A DNA stretch of 64,000 nucleotides from PALG01 sp964495885. GTDB lineage: Bacteria; Bacteroidota; Bacteroidia; Flavobacteriales; Flavobacteriaceae. Position numbers and translations under genes: made by a program. The stretch covers positions 27,897-91,896 of the forward strand of contig CAZBWO010000014.1 in assembly GCA_964495885.1 (NCBI GenBank), written 5' to 3'. This document shows, in pieces, positions 1-8,080 of this stretch; within the stretch, counting starts at the first letter, position 1, and each line of letters begins with the position of its first letter. Below the pieces are notes generated by a model, which was not told the origin of the DNA, did no database searches, and saw only the letters and a list, made by a program, of their open reading frames with translations.

Positions 1-382
1 CGTATAGCGAAAAACCAAAAATACCGTTTAGATCATCCATCATACCCGGGCCTTTTTCCTGAAATAAGGGTAGGATTACTTCGCAGTCTGAAGCGGTTTT
101 AAACTGGTAGGAACCTTCAAATTGTGCCCTTAGCGCATGATGGTTATAGATTTCCCCGTTTACAGCCAATACCAAATTTCCATCTTGGGAGAATAGCGGT
201 TGTTTTCCGGAAGCTGGATCCACAATCGCCAATCGCTCATGTGCCATAATTGCATTGTCGTTATCAAAAATTCCACTCCAATCTGGTCCGCGGTGACGAA
301 TACATTTCGCCATGGTTAATAGTTGGGGTCGCAACATTTCTGCTGGTTGTTTAAGATCGAAGGCACATACAATTCCACACAT
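1..382 (-). CDS. asnB: Asparagine synthase (glutamine-hydrolysing), N-terminal part, runs off left edge
   Basis: Makes asparagine from aspartate, glutamine and ATP in the cytoplasm. Only the first ~127 residues are in the window; the C-terminal synthetase domain lies beyond base 1. The protein begins MCGIV, so Cys2 is the N-terminal nucleophile of the class II glutamine amidotransferase domain, which also fixes the start at 382. Other glutaminase motifs are visible: RHRGPD (~30-35), NGEIYNH (~75-81) and SDCEV (~98-102). The start is preceded by a 200-base leader with an Asn-rich leader peptide and a terminator hairpin, which suggests control by transcription attenuation. Family assignment is secure for this domain. 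The full-length product is inferred. Confidence 0.93.
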   Translation of the reverse strand, partial: MCGIVCAFDLKQPAEMLRPQLLTMAKCIRHRGPDWSGIFDNDNAIMAHERLAIVDPASGKQPLFSQDGNLVLAVNGEIYNHHALRAQFEGSYQFKTASDCEVILPLFQEKGPGMMDDLNGIFGFSLY

Positions 383-401
383 AGTTTTTATATTTTGGTT
401 C

Positions 402-434
402 AAAAAAAAACCCGTCAAGTAGAAACTTGACGGG
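402..434 (-). terminator. Rho-independent terminator/attenuator in the asnB leader
   Basis: A perfect 10-bp stem (411-420 pairs with 425-434) encloses a four-base loop. On the minus strand it is followed directly by nine T residues (410-402). It ends only about 20 bases before the asnB start codon, so it would stop transcripts entering asnB from the leader. The loop-proximal half (421-429) can instead pair with 448-456, giving a 9-bp antiterminator. Confidence 0.88.
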
Positions 435-447
435 CGGTTATAGGGTA

Positions 448-456
448 CAAGTTTCT
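448..456 (-). promoter_or_regulatory. Antiterminator arm of the asnB attenuator
   Basis: Nine bases (AGAAACTTG on the minus strand) exactly complementary to 421-429, a stretch made of the loop and half of the 5' arm of the terminator hairpin. They lie one base after the leader-peptide stop codon. A ribosome that finishes the leader peptide would cover them and allow the terminator to form. A ribosome stalled at Asn codons further upstream would leave them free to pair. The arrangement matches classical amino-acid attenuators; its function here is inferred. Confidence 0.75.
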
Positions 457-457
457 G

Positions 458-511
458 CTACGGTTTTCCGTTGTTGTTATTATTGTTATTGAAATTATTG
501 AAAAGCAACAT
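458..511 (-). CDS. Asparagine-rich leader peptide of asnB (17 aa)
   Basis: On the minus strand, ATG at 511 opens a 17-codon frame MLLFNNFNNNNNNNGKP that ends in TAG at 458-460. Nine of 17 codons are Asn, seven of them consecutive, in both AAT and AAC forms. It lies directly upstream of asnB, with the antiterminator and terminator arms in the expected order after its stop codon. The most likely role is as a sensor of charged tRNA-Asn: the ribosome pauses when Asn-tRNA is scarce and asnB is read through. The peptide itself probably has no other function. No Shine-Dalgarno sequence is seen, which is normal in this phylum. Confidence 0.78.
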   Translation of the reverse strand: MLLFNNFNNNNNNNGKP

Positions 512-532
512 AACTTGTTTTGTTTCTGAAAT

Positions 533-563
533 CAAATATCGACTTTTTTTTGAATAAAAGAAA
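533..563 (-). promoter_or_regulatory. Candidate promoter of the asnB leader
   Basis: On the minus strand, GATATTTG (540-533) matches the Bacteroidota -7 consensus TAnnTTTG except at its first base. TTTC (563-560) lies 19 bases upstream, where a TTTG/TTG -33 element is expected. Transcription would begin near 526, about 15 bases before the leader-peptide ATG. Confidence 0.45.
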
Positions 564-585
564 CTTTCCGAAGAAAATTTAAAAA

Positions 586-3000
586 CTACCGCAGTCTTGG
601 ATAATTTTCAGGGTCAGTTTCATGCATCATTGCGTACACCTTTTCAAAAACATCTTCCGTAGAGGGTTTGGAAAAGTAATCCCCATCACTTGCATAAGCA
701 GGTCTATGTGCTTTTGCGGTTAGTGTTTCTGGTTTGCTGTCTAAATAACGATACGCATTTTGTTCGTTGAGGATTTTCTCCAAAATATAGGCCGAAGCAC
801 CACCCGGAACATCTTCATCGATGACCAATAACCGATTGGTTTTCTCAACACTCTTTACGATGTCATGGTTTAAATCCATGGGCAACAACGACTGAAGGTC
901 AATAATTTCAGCATTGATTCCTACTTGTAATAATTCCCTTGCTGCCTCTTCCACAATACGAAGGGTACTTCCGTAGGAAACTAATGTAATATCACTTCCT
1001 TCCTTTACAGTTTCCACCACACCAATGGGCGTTCTAAATTCCCCTAAATTATTGGGCATTTTTTCTTTAAGACGGTACCCATTGAGACATTCAATAACTA
1101 AGGCAGGTTCATCACTTTCCAGTAAAGTGTTATAAAAACCAGCTGCTTTCACCATATTACGTGGAACCAAAATATACATTCCGCGAAGTAGATGAATTAG
1201 TCCTCCCATTTGTGAGCCACTATGCCAAATCCCCTCCAAACGGTGTCCACGAGTACGTACAATTAATGGTGCCTTTTGTTTCCCCATTGTACGATAACGA
1301 ACCGTTGCTAAGTCATCACTCATGGTTTGTAGACAGTACATAACGTAGTCTAAATATTGGATTTCAGCGATAGGGCGTAATCCCCGCATGGCCAATCCGA
1401 TGCCTTGCCCCAAAATGGTAGCTTCCCGAATACCGGTATCGCTCACACGGATGTCACCATACTTTTCCTGCAGTCCTTCCAAACCTTGATTAACATCACC
1501 TATGTTTCCGCTGTCTTCCCCAAAAACCAAAGTTTCGGGATGATTCTTAAAAATGGTATCGAAGTTATCACGAAGTACTACCCGCCCGTCTACTTCTTCG
1601 GCGTTTGGGTCATAAGACGGAAGCACCTCCTGAATATTTGTTGCTTTATTGGGATGTTCTGAATAGAGATGGGTGCTATACTTAGGCTCAATAATTTCGA
1701 AATAATTATTCACCCAATCCTGAAGTTGTTTCTTTTCGGAGGAATTTTCTGAAATTACATAGCGAAGTGCCTTTCGTGCTCTGGAAATAATACTTTTTCG
1801 AAGCGGTTCCTTTTCGGAAGCAAGATCTTCCTTGATTTTTTCGATAAAAATTTTATTTGGGCTGCTTTCAGCTAAATTTCCAATAAGGGTAATGGCTTCT
1901 TTCTGCTCTTGTTTATGTGGTGCCAAAAAATCTGCCCAAGCCTTATTTTTTTTCTCCCGAACTTCCTTTTTGATACTTTTTTCTATTTCTGATAGTTCTT
2001 CATCGGTTGCAATATTGTTGGCAACGATCCACTCCCGCATTTTCAGGTTGCAGTCGTGTTCCTTTTCCCATTGAAGCCGCTCTGCGCTTTTATAACGTTC
2101 ATGGGATCCACTGGTAGAGTGTCCCTGCGGTTGTGTTACTTCAACCACGTGAATTACTGCAGGGATGTGTTCTTCGCGGGATAGTTTGCCTGCTTTTTGA
2201 AAAGTGTCTATCAATGTTGGGTAATCCCAACCGTTCACGCGATAAAGTTCGTATCCTGATTTTTCTTCCGTACGTTGAAATCCGCTAAGAATTTCAGATA
2301 AGTCTTCTTTTGTAGTTTGAAATTTTGCAGGAACCGAAATACCATACTCATCATCCCAAATACAAATGACCATGGGAACTTGCAATACACCACCTGCATT
2401 CAGTGTTTCCCAGAATAAGCCTTCACTAGTGCTGGCATTTCCTATGGTTCCCCAAGCAATTTCGTTTCCATTAATAGAAAATTTAGTCTCGTTTTTTAAC
2501 CCTGCCTCATTCCTGAAAATTTTTGAAGCTTGGGCCAATCCCAACAATCTTGGCATTTGTCCTGCCGTTGGGGAAATATCAGAGCTGCTATTTTTTTGTT
2601 CGGTAAGTGTTTTCCATGACCCATCTTCATTGAGGGAGTGAGTCATAAAGTGCCCACCCATTTGCCTTCCAGCACTCATGGGATCTGCTTCTATGGAAGT
2701 ATGGGCATATAGTCCTGCAAAAAATTGTTCAATAGTAAGTAGGCCTAATGCCATCATGAAGGTTTGGTCTCTGTAGTAACCACTTCGCCAATCCCCATTT
2801 TTGAATGCTTTGGCCCATGCAATTTGAGGAACTTCCTTTCCATCCCCAAAGATGCCAAACTTTGCCTTTCCTGTAAGGACTTCGCGGCGTCCCAACAAAC
2901 TACATTCTCGACTTGTCACTACAATTCGGTAATCGTTTAGGACTTCTTTTTTGAAGTCTTCAAAGGAAATTTCACTATTGGTTTGAGGGTTTTCTTGCAT
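586..3000 (-). CDS. 2-oxoacid dehydrogenase E1, fused alpha and beta subunits
   Basis: Thiamine-diphosphate enzyme that decarboxylates 2-oxoacids (branched-chain 2-oxoacids are the best guess) and passes the acyl group to a lipoyl E2. At 804 residues it carries both subunits that are usually separate. An E1-alpha-like half occupies about residues 25-370 (GYYRDQTFM, the TPP-site region GNASTSEG, and WDDEYGIS). An E1-beta-like transketolase half starts near residue 465 (VFGEDSG, GIGLAMRGLRPIAEIQY, IVRTRGHR). E2 and E3 genes are not adjacent. The fusion is common in Flavobacteriia. Substrate preference between pyruvate and branched-chain oxoacids cannot be read from the sequence. The ATG at 3000 has two TAnnTTTG boxes just upstream. 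Confidence 0.9.
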   Translation of the reverse strand: MQENPQTNSEISFEDFKKEVLNDYRIVVTSRECSLLGRREVLTGKAKFGIFGDGKEVPQIAWAKAFKNGDWRSGYYRDQTFMMALGLLTIEQFFAGLYAHTSIEADPMSAGRQMGGHFMTHSLNEDGSWKTLTEQKNSSSDISPTAGQMPRLLGLAQASKIFRNEAGLKNETKFSINGNEIAWGTIGNASTSEGLFWETLNAGGVLQVPMVICIWDDEYGISVPAKFQTTKEDLSEILSGFQRTEEKSGYELYRVNGWDYPTLIDTFQKAGKLSREEHIPAVIHVVEVTQPQGHSTSGSHERYKSAERLQWEKEHDCNLKMREWIVANNIATDEELSEIEKSIKKEVREKKNKAWADFLAPHKQEQKEAITLIGNLAESSPNKIFIEKIKEDLASEKEPLRKSIISRARKALRYVISENSSEKKQLQDWVNNYFEIIEPKYSTHLYSEHPNKATNIQEVLPSYDPNAEEVDGRVVLRDNFDTIFKNHPETLVFGEDSGNIGDVNQGLEGLQEKYGDIRVSDTGIREATILGQGIGLAMRGLRPIAEIQYLDYVMYCLQTMSDDLATVRYRTMGKQKAPLIVRTRGHRLEGIWHSGSQMGGLIHLLRGMYILVPRNMVKAAGFYNTLLESDEPALVIECLNGYRLKEKMPNNLGEFRTPIGVVETVKEGSDITLVSYGSTLRIVEEAARELLQVGINAEIIDLQSLLPMDLNHDIVKSVEKTNRLLVIDEDVPGGASAYILEKILNEQNAYRYLDSKPETLTAKAHRPAYASDGDYFSKPSTEDVFEKVYAMMHETDPENYPRLR

Positions 3001-3004
3001 AATC

Positions 3005-3048
3005 CAAAATTACTATGCAAAAGTACAGAAAAATTGAATGCGGGGCAA
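3005..3048 (-). promoter_or_regulatory. Candidate promoter of the E1 fusion gene
   Basis: On the minus strand, TTG (3048-3046) is followed after 20 bases by TACTTTTG (3025-3018), a full match to the Bacteroidota TTG-N19/21-TAnnTTTG promoter. A second full -7 match, TAATTTTG, occupies 3012-3005, only four bases from the start codon. The first is better placed. Confidence 0.6.
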
Positions 3049-3096
3049 TCCAAAGTTTTTAACAAATTCTTAAAAAAATACCCCTAGAGCTGTAAA

Positions 3097-3315
3097 TTAT
3101 TTAATTTTCCCTTTCCATTTTAAGAAAACGATACGAATCAACAAAAGAAACGGGAACCCATGGAGGAGTACATCAAAGTAATCCATAGCCTGCATTCCAT
3201 CTGCACCGCCTGCAATCCATTTGAGTTTTCCCCACAAATGTGGTTCTGGAAAAAAAGGGGCCAACCCCAAGGTTAAACAGAGTAGTATTATAATTCTCCA
3301 GTTGTTTATCATCAT
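3097..3315 (-). CDS. Small two-helix membrane protein (72 aa)
   Basis: A 72-residue protein with a hydrophobic N-terminal helix (~6-22), a central PEPHLWGK motif (~24-31), DYFDVLLH (~45-52) and a second helix (~50-64) ending in a Lys-rich tail. It starts one base after the upstream M1-like gene ends, so it is the last gene of the uvrA operon. I recall similar small proteins with the PEPHL motif in many Gram-negative genomes, sometimes labelled RND-transporter-associated, but I know of no demonstrated function. It is real by its operon position and conserved-looking motif; its role is unknown. Confidence 0.7.
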   Translation of the reverse strand: MMINNWRIIILLCLTLGLAPFFPEPHLWGKLKWIAGGADGMQAMDYFDVLLHGFPFLLLIRIVFLKWKGKIK

Positions 3316-3316
3316 A

Positions 3317-6133
3317 TCAATACCATTTTCTCGTAAAAAGTCCGAATAGCGTCTTTATGTCAAGTGTGACGATAAACCTAATTTTTTGGTCATACCTATC
3401 AAGACCAGGTTCCCAACCCAAATTAGAATACAGGGGAAAGTAAACTTCAAAATAGTCGGTGACCAAACTTGCCCTAATCCCGGTGTCGTAAACCACTTCA
3501 GCGTTTGACCCCACATTTTTCACGAAGCCAATATCTCCATAGGCATAAATCCATTTCCAGATATTGGTGCTGGCATTAAGGGTCATGATCCAATCATTGG
3601 CAAAGGCAGGTTCCAGTTGTGACTTGAAGCCCCCTTCTGCGATGATTAATTGCTGACTAAACAGTCCTTGATCCTCGCTTCGACCGTAGTAGTTGTAATC
3701 AAAAAGGTAGTCTGAAGGACGATCCAGTGCGAAACTGAAGTAATCATCATTTCCGGGTGTGGTATTTTTCAGAAACAAACCGGCGTAAAACCGAAGATTA
3801 ATTTGCCGATTGCTTAAAAATAACTTTCGGTATTCCAATTCAGTAGAGACCTTGCTAAATTTATTGCTTAACTGAAAATCAAACTTCGCCCGATAGAAAT
3901 CTATCAAGTTATTATCAGAATATACATACTGCGCATTGTAGACACTGTAATTGGGTTCCTGTTCTGGGTCGCTAGGGTCATTGTCTCGATTTACCGTAAT
4001 ATTCCGCAGGTTTACATATTGTTTTTTGTTCTTCCGAAGATCTTTATGATCCCTAAAAGCAAGAGTCACATACGGTGAAAGTCGACGGTAGAATAGATCG
4101 GTATCATAAGATCGGTACGTACCGGAAATACCATAGCGAACCGCATACAGGTCTGAATGGTATTTTTGATCTGTGTACGAAATTGAAGCACTTCCCACCA
4201 CGTTGTTGGAGTTGAAGCCATATTGGGGTTCTATCCGGTAATGCACGCCTTTGGGAAGGAAGGTTTTATTATAGACTTTTGGGCCAAGGCTAAACCCGTC
4301 ATACAGGTTGTAACTAAAGGTAGGCATGAAAAACACCTGATTATAGCGTGGGTCTTCTATATCCTTAAAAAAACGAAATTGTAGCGGTCTATTGAGAAGT
4401 CCAGTTACCTTTTTTGTATTATTTCGCCTGTTAAATTCTGGAATGGTTCCTTCTTTGTTCAACGTTAGTTTGCGAATTCCTTCTTTAGGAACGGTAACCG
4501 TAACGGATGTGTCAATTGGAGTTGTCCAGGTTTTAAATACAATAGAATCTTTGGATAGCCCATATAGGGAGACAGGCATGCTGTTGTTCCTTTTGTTTTC
4601 AATAGTAACGTTGAGTGAATCTCCTTTTTCAGTGACTTTTTTGATTTTAAAATCAATGATTGTCCGTTTGCTTACATATTCTTCAAAAAACCAATCAACT
4701 GGCAGGGAGGTATTTGATTTCAATACGTTTTGAAAGTCTTCTGAAGAAGAAGGAGTTAGCACATATTGCTCAAAATATTGCTTGATGGCCTGCTCTAAGG
4801 ATTCTTTTCCAATATATTCTTTGAGGTATTTCAATCCAGTTCCACCGTAATAATCACTAGCAAGGTTTTTGTTGATTTTCAATAATGAATCCCTGGGGGT
4901 TGTTAATGATTGATGTAAGTTATTTCTAGCTGTATTTAAGTAGATAAAGGGATACTGGTCATTAAATTCCAAGTCACTGGCATGAGACCATCGCACAATG
5001 AAAAAATTGCTGAATTTCCCCATGATTTTCGTGTCTGGGTAGTATAGGTCCACATACTCTATCATCAAATAGATTTGAAGCGCCCCAAACAACCAATGGT
5101 CATCCCTAGGATTGAGCATGAGGGTGTTTTCCAGGTATTCCCTTGTAATAGTTTTGAGCAACTCCATATCCATTTCAAAACCATTTGGAAAAGGATCAAT
5201 AAAATCTGGAAGCTGGTTTAAGCCATACACCGGATTGTTTCGGTAATCTGCGTCACTTACCAACAATTTTTCAAAAGGATAAGAACCCAATTTTTGGTCT
5301 AAAAAATGGGTAATCCTATCAATTTGTAATGCTTTTACGTGAGAATTGACCTTTTTGTCTTTAAGGTCTGTGATCACTTCAAGCTTATCGGTAACAACAC
5401 TTTTAAAGCCTTCATATTTTGTGAGGTATATAGGAGCATTCTTTCGGTTTTTCCCTTCCAAGCGAACAATCTTTTTCTCTTGAAGTTCAACTTCGGTAGC
5501 AGTGTTTAAATCGGTAAATAATCTATAGCTCTTCGGGAAGTGAAAGTTTATCAAAAACTCTGAAGGAGGCATATAAAAGTCATCGGTATTTCTATTGGAA
5601 TACACTTGCCATTCACCGTCATACACTCCGGGTGCAATAAACCAATACCGCAATTTATACTCCCCAAATTTGCTTACTCCATAACGGGTAAATTTGTCGT
5701 CAGGCAATTTTACACTATAATCCAGAACAAGAGTAGTGGAGCCTCCTGGCAGGAGTTTTTCTTTTAAGGGAACCCTAATAATATCCAGTTGTGAACCTCT
5801 TTCCCAAAGTAAAGGGGTTTTGTCTTTTGTAGTGATTTTTTGAATGATAGATCTGCCCCTATTTTCATCCAACTCAAAGTGAAAGGAACTGTTGAAATTT
5901 TCTGCAAAATGCTGGGCAAGCGGAGTGGTCTTGCTGGAAAAACTATTGGGCCAATTAGTTAAATAGAGCTCGTTAAGGGTGTCTTTTGAAGTATTTTGAT
6001 AAACTATGCTTTGATGTATTTGAAGTGTATGAGTTGTATCATCCAATACGGCATCAATGGAAAGCGTATGTTGAGCGTGAACTGAAAACGCTACCAAAAA
6101 GCTCAAAAATATGAGGAACCGTATACTTCTCAA
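3317..6133 (-). CDS. Degenerate M1-type peptidase-like protein with C-terminal outer-membrane barrel
   Basis: A 938-residue exported protein (signal peptide ~1-20, ending VHAQ). Residues ~20-480 resemble the M1 (gluzincin) aminopeptidase fold: an N-terminal beta-domain, then a helical region with DHWLFGALQIYL (~345-356) where active enzymes have a WLNEG-type motif. The zinc site appears lost. The HExxH position reads REYLE (331-335), and the downstream Glu ligand is replaced by Gly (~350). From ~590 to the C-terminus the protein is rich in alternating aromatic strands and ends in an aromatic residue, as in an outer-membrane beta-barrel. Catalytic activity is doubtful; a scaffold or binding role is possible. 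It lies four bases downstream of the EEP gene in an operon. Confidence 0.72.
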   Translation of the reverse strand: MRSIRFLIFLSFLVAFSVHAQHTLSIDAVLDDTTHTLQIHQSIVYQNTSKDTLNELYLTNWPNSFSSKTTPLAQHFAENFNSSFHFELDENRGRSIIQKITTKDKTPLLWERGSQLDIIRVPLKEKLLPGGSTTLVLDYSVKLPDDKFTRYGVSKFGEYKLRYWFIAPGVYDGEWQVYSNRNTDDFYMPPSEFLINFHFPKSYRLFTDLNTATEVELQEKKIVRLEGKNRKNAPIYLTKYEGFKSVVTDKLEVITDLKDKKVNSHVKALQIDRITHFLDQKLGSYPFEKLLVSDADYRNNPVYGLNQLPDFIDPFPNGFEMDMELLKTITREYLENTLMLNPRDDHWLFGALQIYLMIEYVDLYYPDTKIMGKFSNFFIVRWSHASDLEFNDQYPFIYLNTARNNLHQSLTTPRDSLLKINKNLASDYYGGTGLKYLKEYIGKESLEQAIKQYFEQYVLTPSSSEDFQNVLKSNTSLPVDWFFEEYVSKRTIIDFKIKKVTEKGDSLNVTIENKRNNSMPVSLYGLSKDSIVFKTWTTPIDTSVTVTVPKEGIRKLTLNKEGTIPEFNRRNNTKKVTGLLNRPLQFRFFKDIEDPRYNQVFFMPTFSYNLYDGFSLGPKVYNKTFLPKGVHYRIEPQYGFNSNNVVGSASISYTDQKYHSDLYAVRYGISGTYRSYDTDLFYRRLSPYVTLAFRDHKDLRKNKKQYVNLRNITVNRDNDPSDPEQEPNYSVYNAQYVYSDNNLIDFYRAKFDFQLSNKFSKVSTELEYRKLFLSNRQINLRFYAGLFLKNTTPGNDDYFSFALDRPSDYLFDYNYYGRSEDQGLFSQQLIIAEGGFKSQLEPAFANDWIMTLNASTNIWKWIYAYGDIGFVKNVGSNAEVVYDTGIRASLVTDYFEVYFPLYSNLGWEPGLDRYDQKIRFIVTLDIKTLFGLFTRKWY

Positions 6134-6137
6134 AATG

Positions 6138-7376
6138 CTATTGCTTCAAAAATTTTAAAAGGATTTCGGGGTTTGTATTATCCCTCAAAAAATATACCCC
6201 AGTTTGTAAGTATGAAACATCTATAGTGTTGTTTTCCCTACTGGCAACTTCAAAATTACTAATACGTTGCCCTAGTAAATTATATATTTCAAATCGAAAA
6301 TTACCGTTTGATGTATTCACTATTTCCAATTGATTTCCTATAATATTTTTCCTAAGGTAAACCTCATGTTGGGTTAGTGCTTCGGAAGGTGACGAGAGCA
6401 CAATGGTTTCTTCAGTTTCCAAATCCATGATTACGGGTAAATGGTCGCTCATGTTGTACAATAAATCTCTTAACGACTGCGGAAACGTACCCGTGCAGTT
6501 GGGATCATTGATACTCTCATTGAAGCAATTACCGTTGTTTCCGAAGGCTTTATAAGTGTCTGAAATATACTGAAGGGTAGGATTAGTTTGCATATTTTCA
6601 GACATTAAAATAAAATCGAAACGGTCATCCAATCCGCCACCTGCACCAGCCCCAAATGGACTGGAACTCGTTCTGGTACTTTGGGTATGCACCTCTTGAA
6701 AATTAATGTTTGAACTCCACGACCCCGGTGTGTTGATAGGATCTACCATAGTTATGGCATTAGTGTTATCTAATAATTCTACATAGGCGGGTTCTGTGGA
6801 AGTATACAGATTGAGATCACCGGCAAACAGTACAAATGCATTGGGATCAAGATTCTCCAGATCACTTGTAAACTTCTGAACCATTTGCAGCCTTTCTATT
6901 TGATTACTTCCGCCCTGGCTTGACTTTAAATGACATACATAAAGTTCCAAAACTACTGGATTCGTTGCCATATTTTCGGTACGTAACTTTAAGGTGTAAT
7001 GATTGATGTCACGAACATCTGTTGTAATTATTTGTTCATTTTCAAGGATAAACTTGTCTTTTCGAAAGAAAAGCAATTGCTGTAAATCTGAAGTACTGGA
7101 TTGATTGGGGACAAAGGTGGCACTATTGTAAAGGAATTCAGTGTCATTTAGTGAAGCATCCAAAATAAGGTTTCCACCGGCACCGCTTTCCAATTCACAA
7201 ACCATAAATAAATCGGGTTGATAAACATCTAAAATGTCCCGTAAAATTTCATCCCTGTTGGAAGGATTGGCACTTGGAAATTCCAATAGATTGTAAAACA
7301 TCACCTTGAAGGAGCTTTGAGCAGAAATTCCCAAAGACCACAACATAAAGAAATAAAAGGCGATTTTTTTCAGCAT
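6138..7376 (-). CDS. Secreted endonuclease/exonuclease/phosphatase-family protein with T9SS sorting domain
   Basis: A 412-residue protein with a signal peptide (~1-20, ISAQ). The EEP fold (DNase I/sphingomyelinase superfamily) spans ~22-325: FYNLLEF (metal/active-site Asn region), CELES (metal-binding Glu), FAGDLNLY, DDRFDFILMS, and the C-terminal catalytic SDHLPV. The last ~75 residues form a type A T9SS sorting domain with FEIYNLLGQ, GVYFLR and a Lys-containing end. It should therefore be exported across the outer membrane and possibly anchored to the surface. Substrate could be extracellular nucleic acid or a phospholipid/phosphoester; the motifs do not decide. Neighbours are LOG (7 bases upstream) and the M1-like gene. 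Confidence 0.85.
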   Translation of the reverse strand: MLKKIAFYFFMLWSLGISAQSSFKVMFYNLLEFPSANPSNRDEILRDILDVYQPDLFMVCELESGAGGNLILDASLNDTEFLYNSATFVPNQSSTSDLQQLLFFRKDKFILENEQIITTDVRDINHYTLKLRTENMATNPVVLELYVCHLKSSQGGSNQIERLQMVQKFTSDLENLDPNAFVLFAGDLNLYTSTEPAYVELLDNTNAITMVDPINTPGSWSSNINFQEVHTQSTRTSSSPFGAGAGGGLDDRFDFILMSENMQTNPTLQYISDTYKAFGNNGNCFNESINDPNCTGTFPQSLRDLLYNMSDHLPVIMDLETEETIVLSSPSEALTQHEVYLRKNIIGNQLEIVNTSNGNFRFEIYNLLGQRISNFEVASRENNTIDVSYLQTGVYFLRDNTNPEILLKFLKQ

Positions 7377-7383
7377 AGGAATA

Positions 7384-8070
7384 TTAAAAGTTCGGACTTA
7401 AATTATACTTGTTGTAGAATTGGTTTAAGATGTCTAGAACTTCATCTTCGGTATCTACCAAGTGAATTAGATTAATGTCTTCCGGACTTATATTTCCTTC
7501 TTTTATAAGGGTATTTTTAATCCAATCCATGAGACCTCCCCAAAATTCAGTGCCTACCAAAATAAGTGGGAATCGATCAATTTTATGTGTTTGAATCAAA
7601 GTTAGGGCTTCAAAGAGTTCATCTAAAGTTCCAAAACCACCTGGCATTACTACAAATCCTTGCGAATATTTCACGAACATCACTTTTCGAACAAAGAAAT
7701 AATCAAAATCTATGCTTTTATCACTATCAATGTATGCATTGTCGTGTTGTTCAAACGGTAGGTCAATATTTAGCCCTACAGAGGTTCCGCCAGCAAGGTG
7801 GGCACCTTTGTTTCCGGCTTCCATAATCCCAGGTCCACCACCAGTGATAATTCCATAGCCATTATCGGTAATTTTTTGGGCAATACTCACGGCCAATTTA
7901 TATTCTAGGTCATCTGGTTTGGTGCGTGCCGATCCAAAAATAGAAACACATGGGCCAATCCTGCTAAGTTTTTCATATCCATTCACAAACTCACCCATAA
8001 TTTTAAAAATGGCCCAAGAGTCGTTGGTCTTTATTTCATTCCAGTTTTTATGCCTTTTTTCCTGTCTCAT
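7384..8070 (-). CDS. LOG-family (TIGR00730) Rossmann-fold protein
   Basis: A 228-residue cytoplasmic protein of the lysine-decarboxylase-like/LOG family. The diagnostic nucleotide-binding motifs are GGGPGIMEAGN (~80-90) and PGGFGTLDE (~143-151); SIFGSART (~44-51) begins the fold. Characterised members are phosphoribohydrolases that cleave nucleoside 5'-monophosphates, including cytokinin ribotides. The residues needed for that chemistry (PGGxGTxxE) are present. The bacterial physiological role is often nucleotide salvage. It follows uvrA by 10 bases and is probably co-transcribed. Confidence 0.88.
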   Translation of the reverse strand: MRQEKRHKNWNEIKTNDSWAIFKIMGEFVNGYEKLSRIGPCVSIFGSARTKPDDLEYKLAVSIAQKITDNGYGIITGGGPGIMEAGNKGAHLAGGTSVGLNIDLPFEQHDNAYIDSDKSIDFDYFFVRKVMFVKYSQGFVVMPGGFGTLDELFEALTLIQTHKIDRFPLILVGTEFWGGLMDWIKNTLIKEGNISPEDINLIHLVDTEDEVLDILNQFYNKYNLSPNF

Positions 8071-8080
8071 AGCATGTTTA

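Noticed and set aside
402..434. Hairpin at 402-434 read as a simple terminator of the E1 fusion gene
   Set aside because: It lies ~150 bases after the E1 stop, just before asnB, and has an Asn-rich leader peptide and a competing stem upstream. An attenuator explains all parts better.
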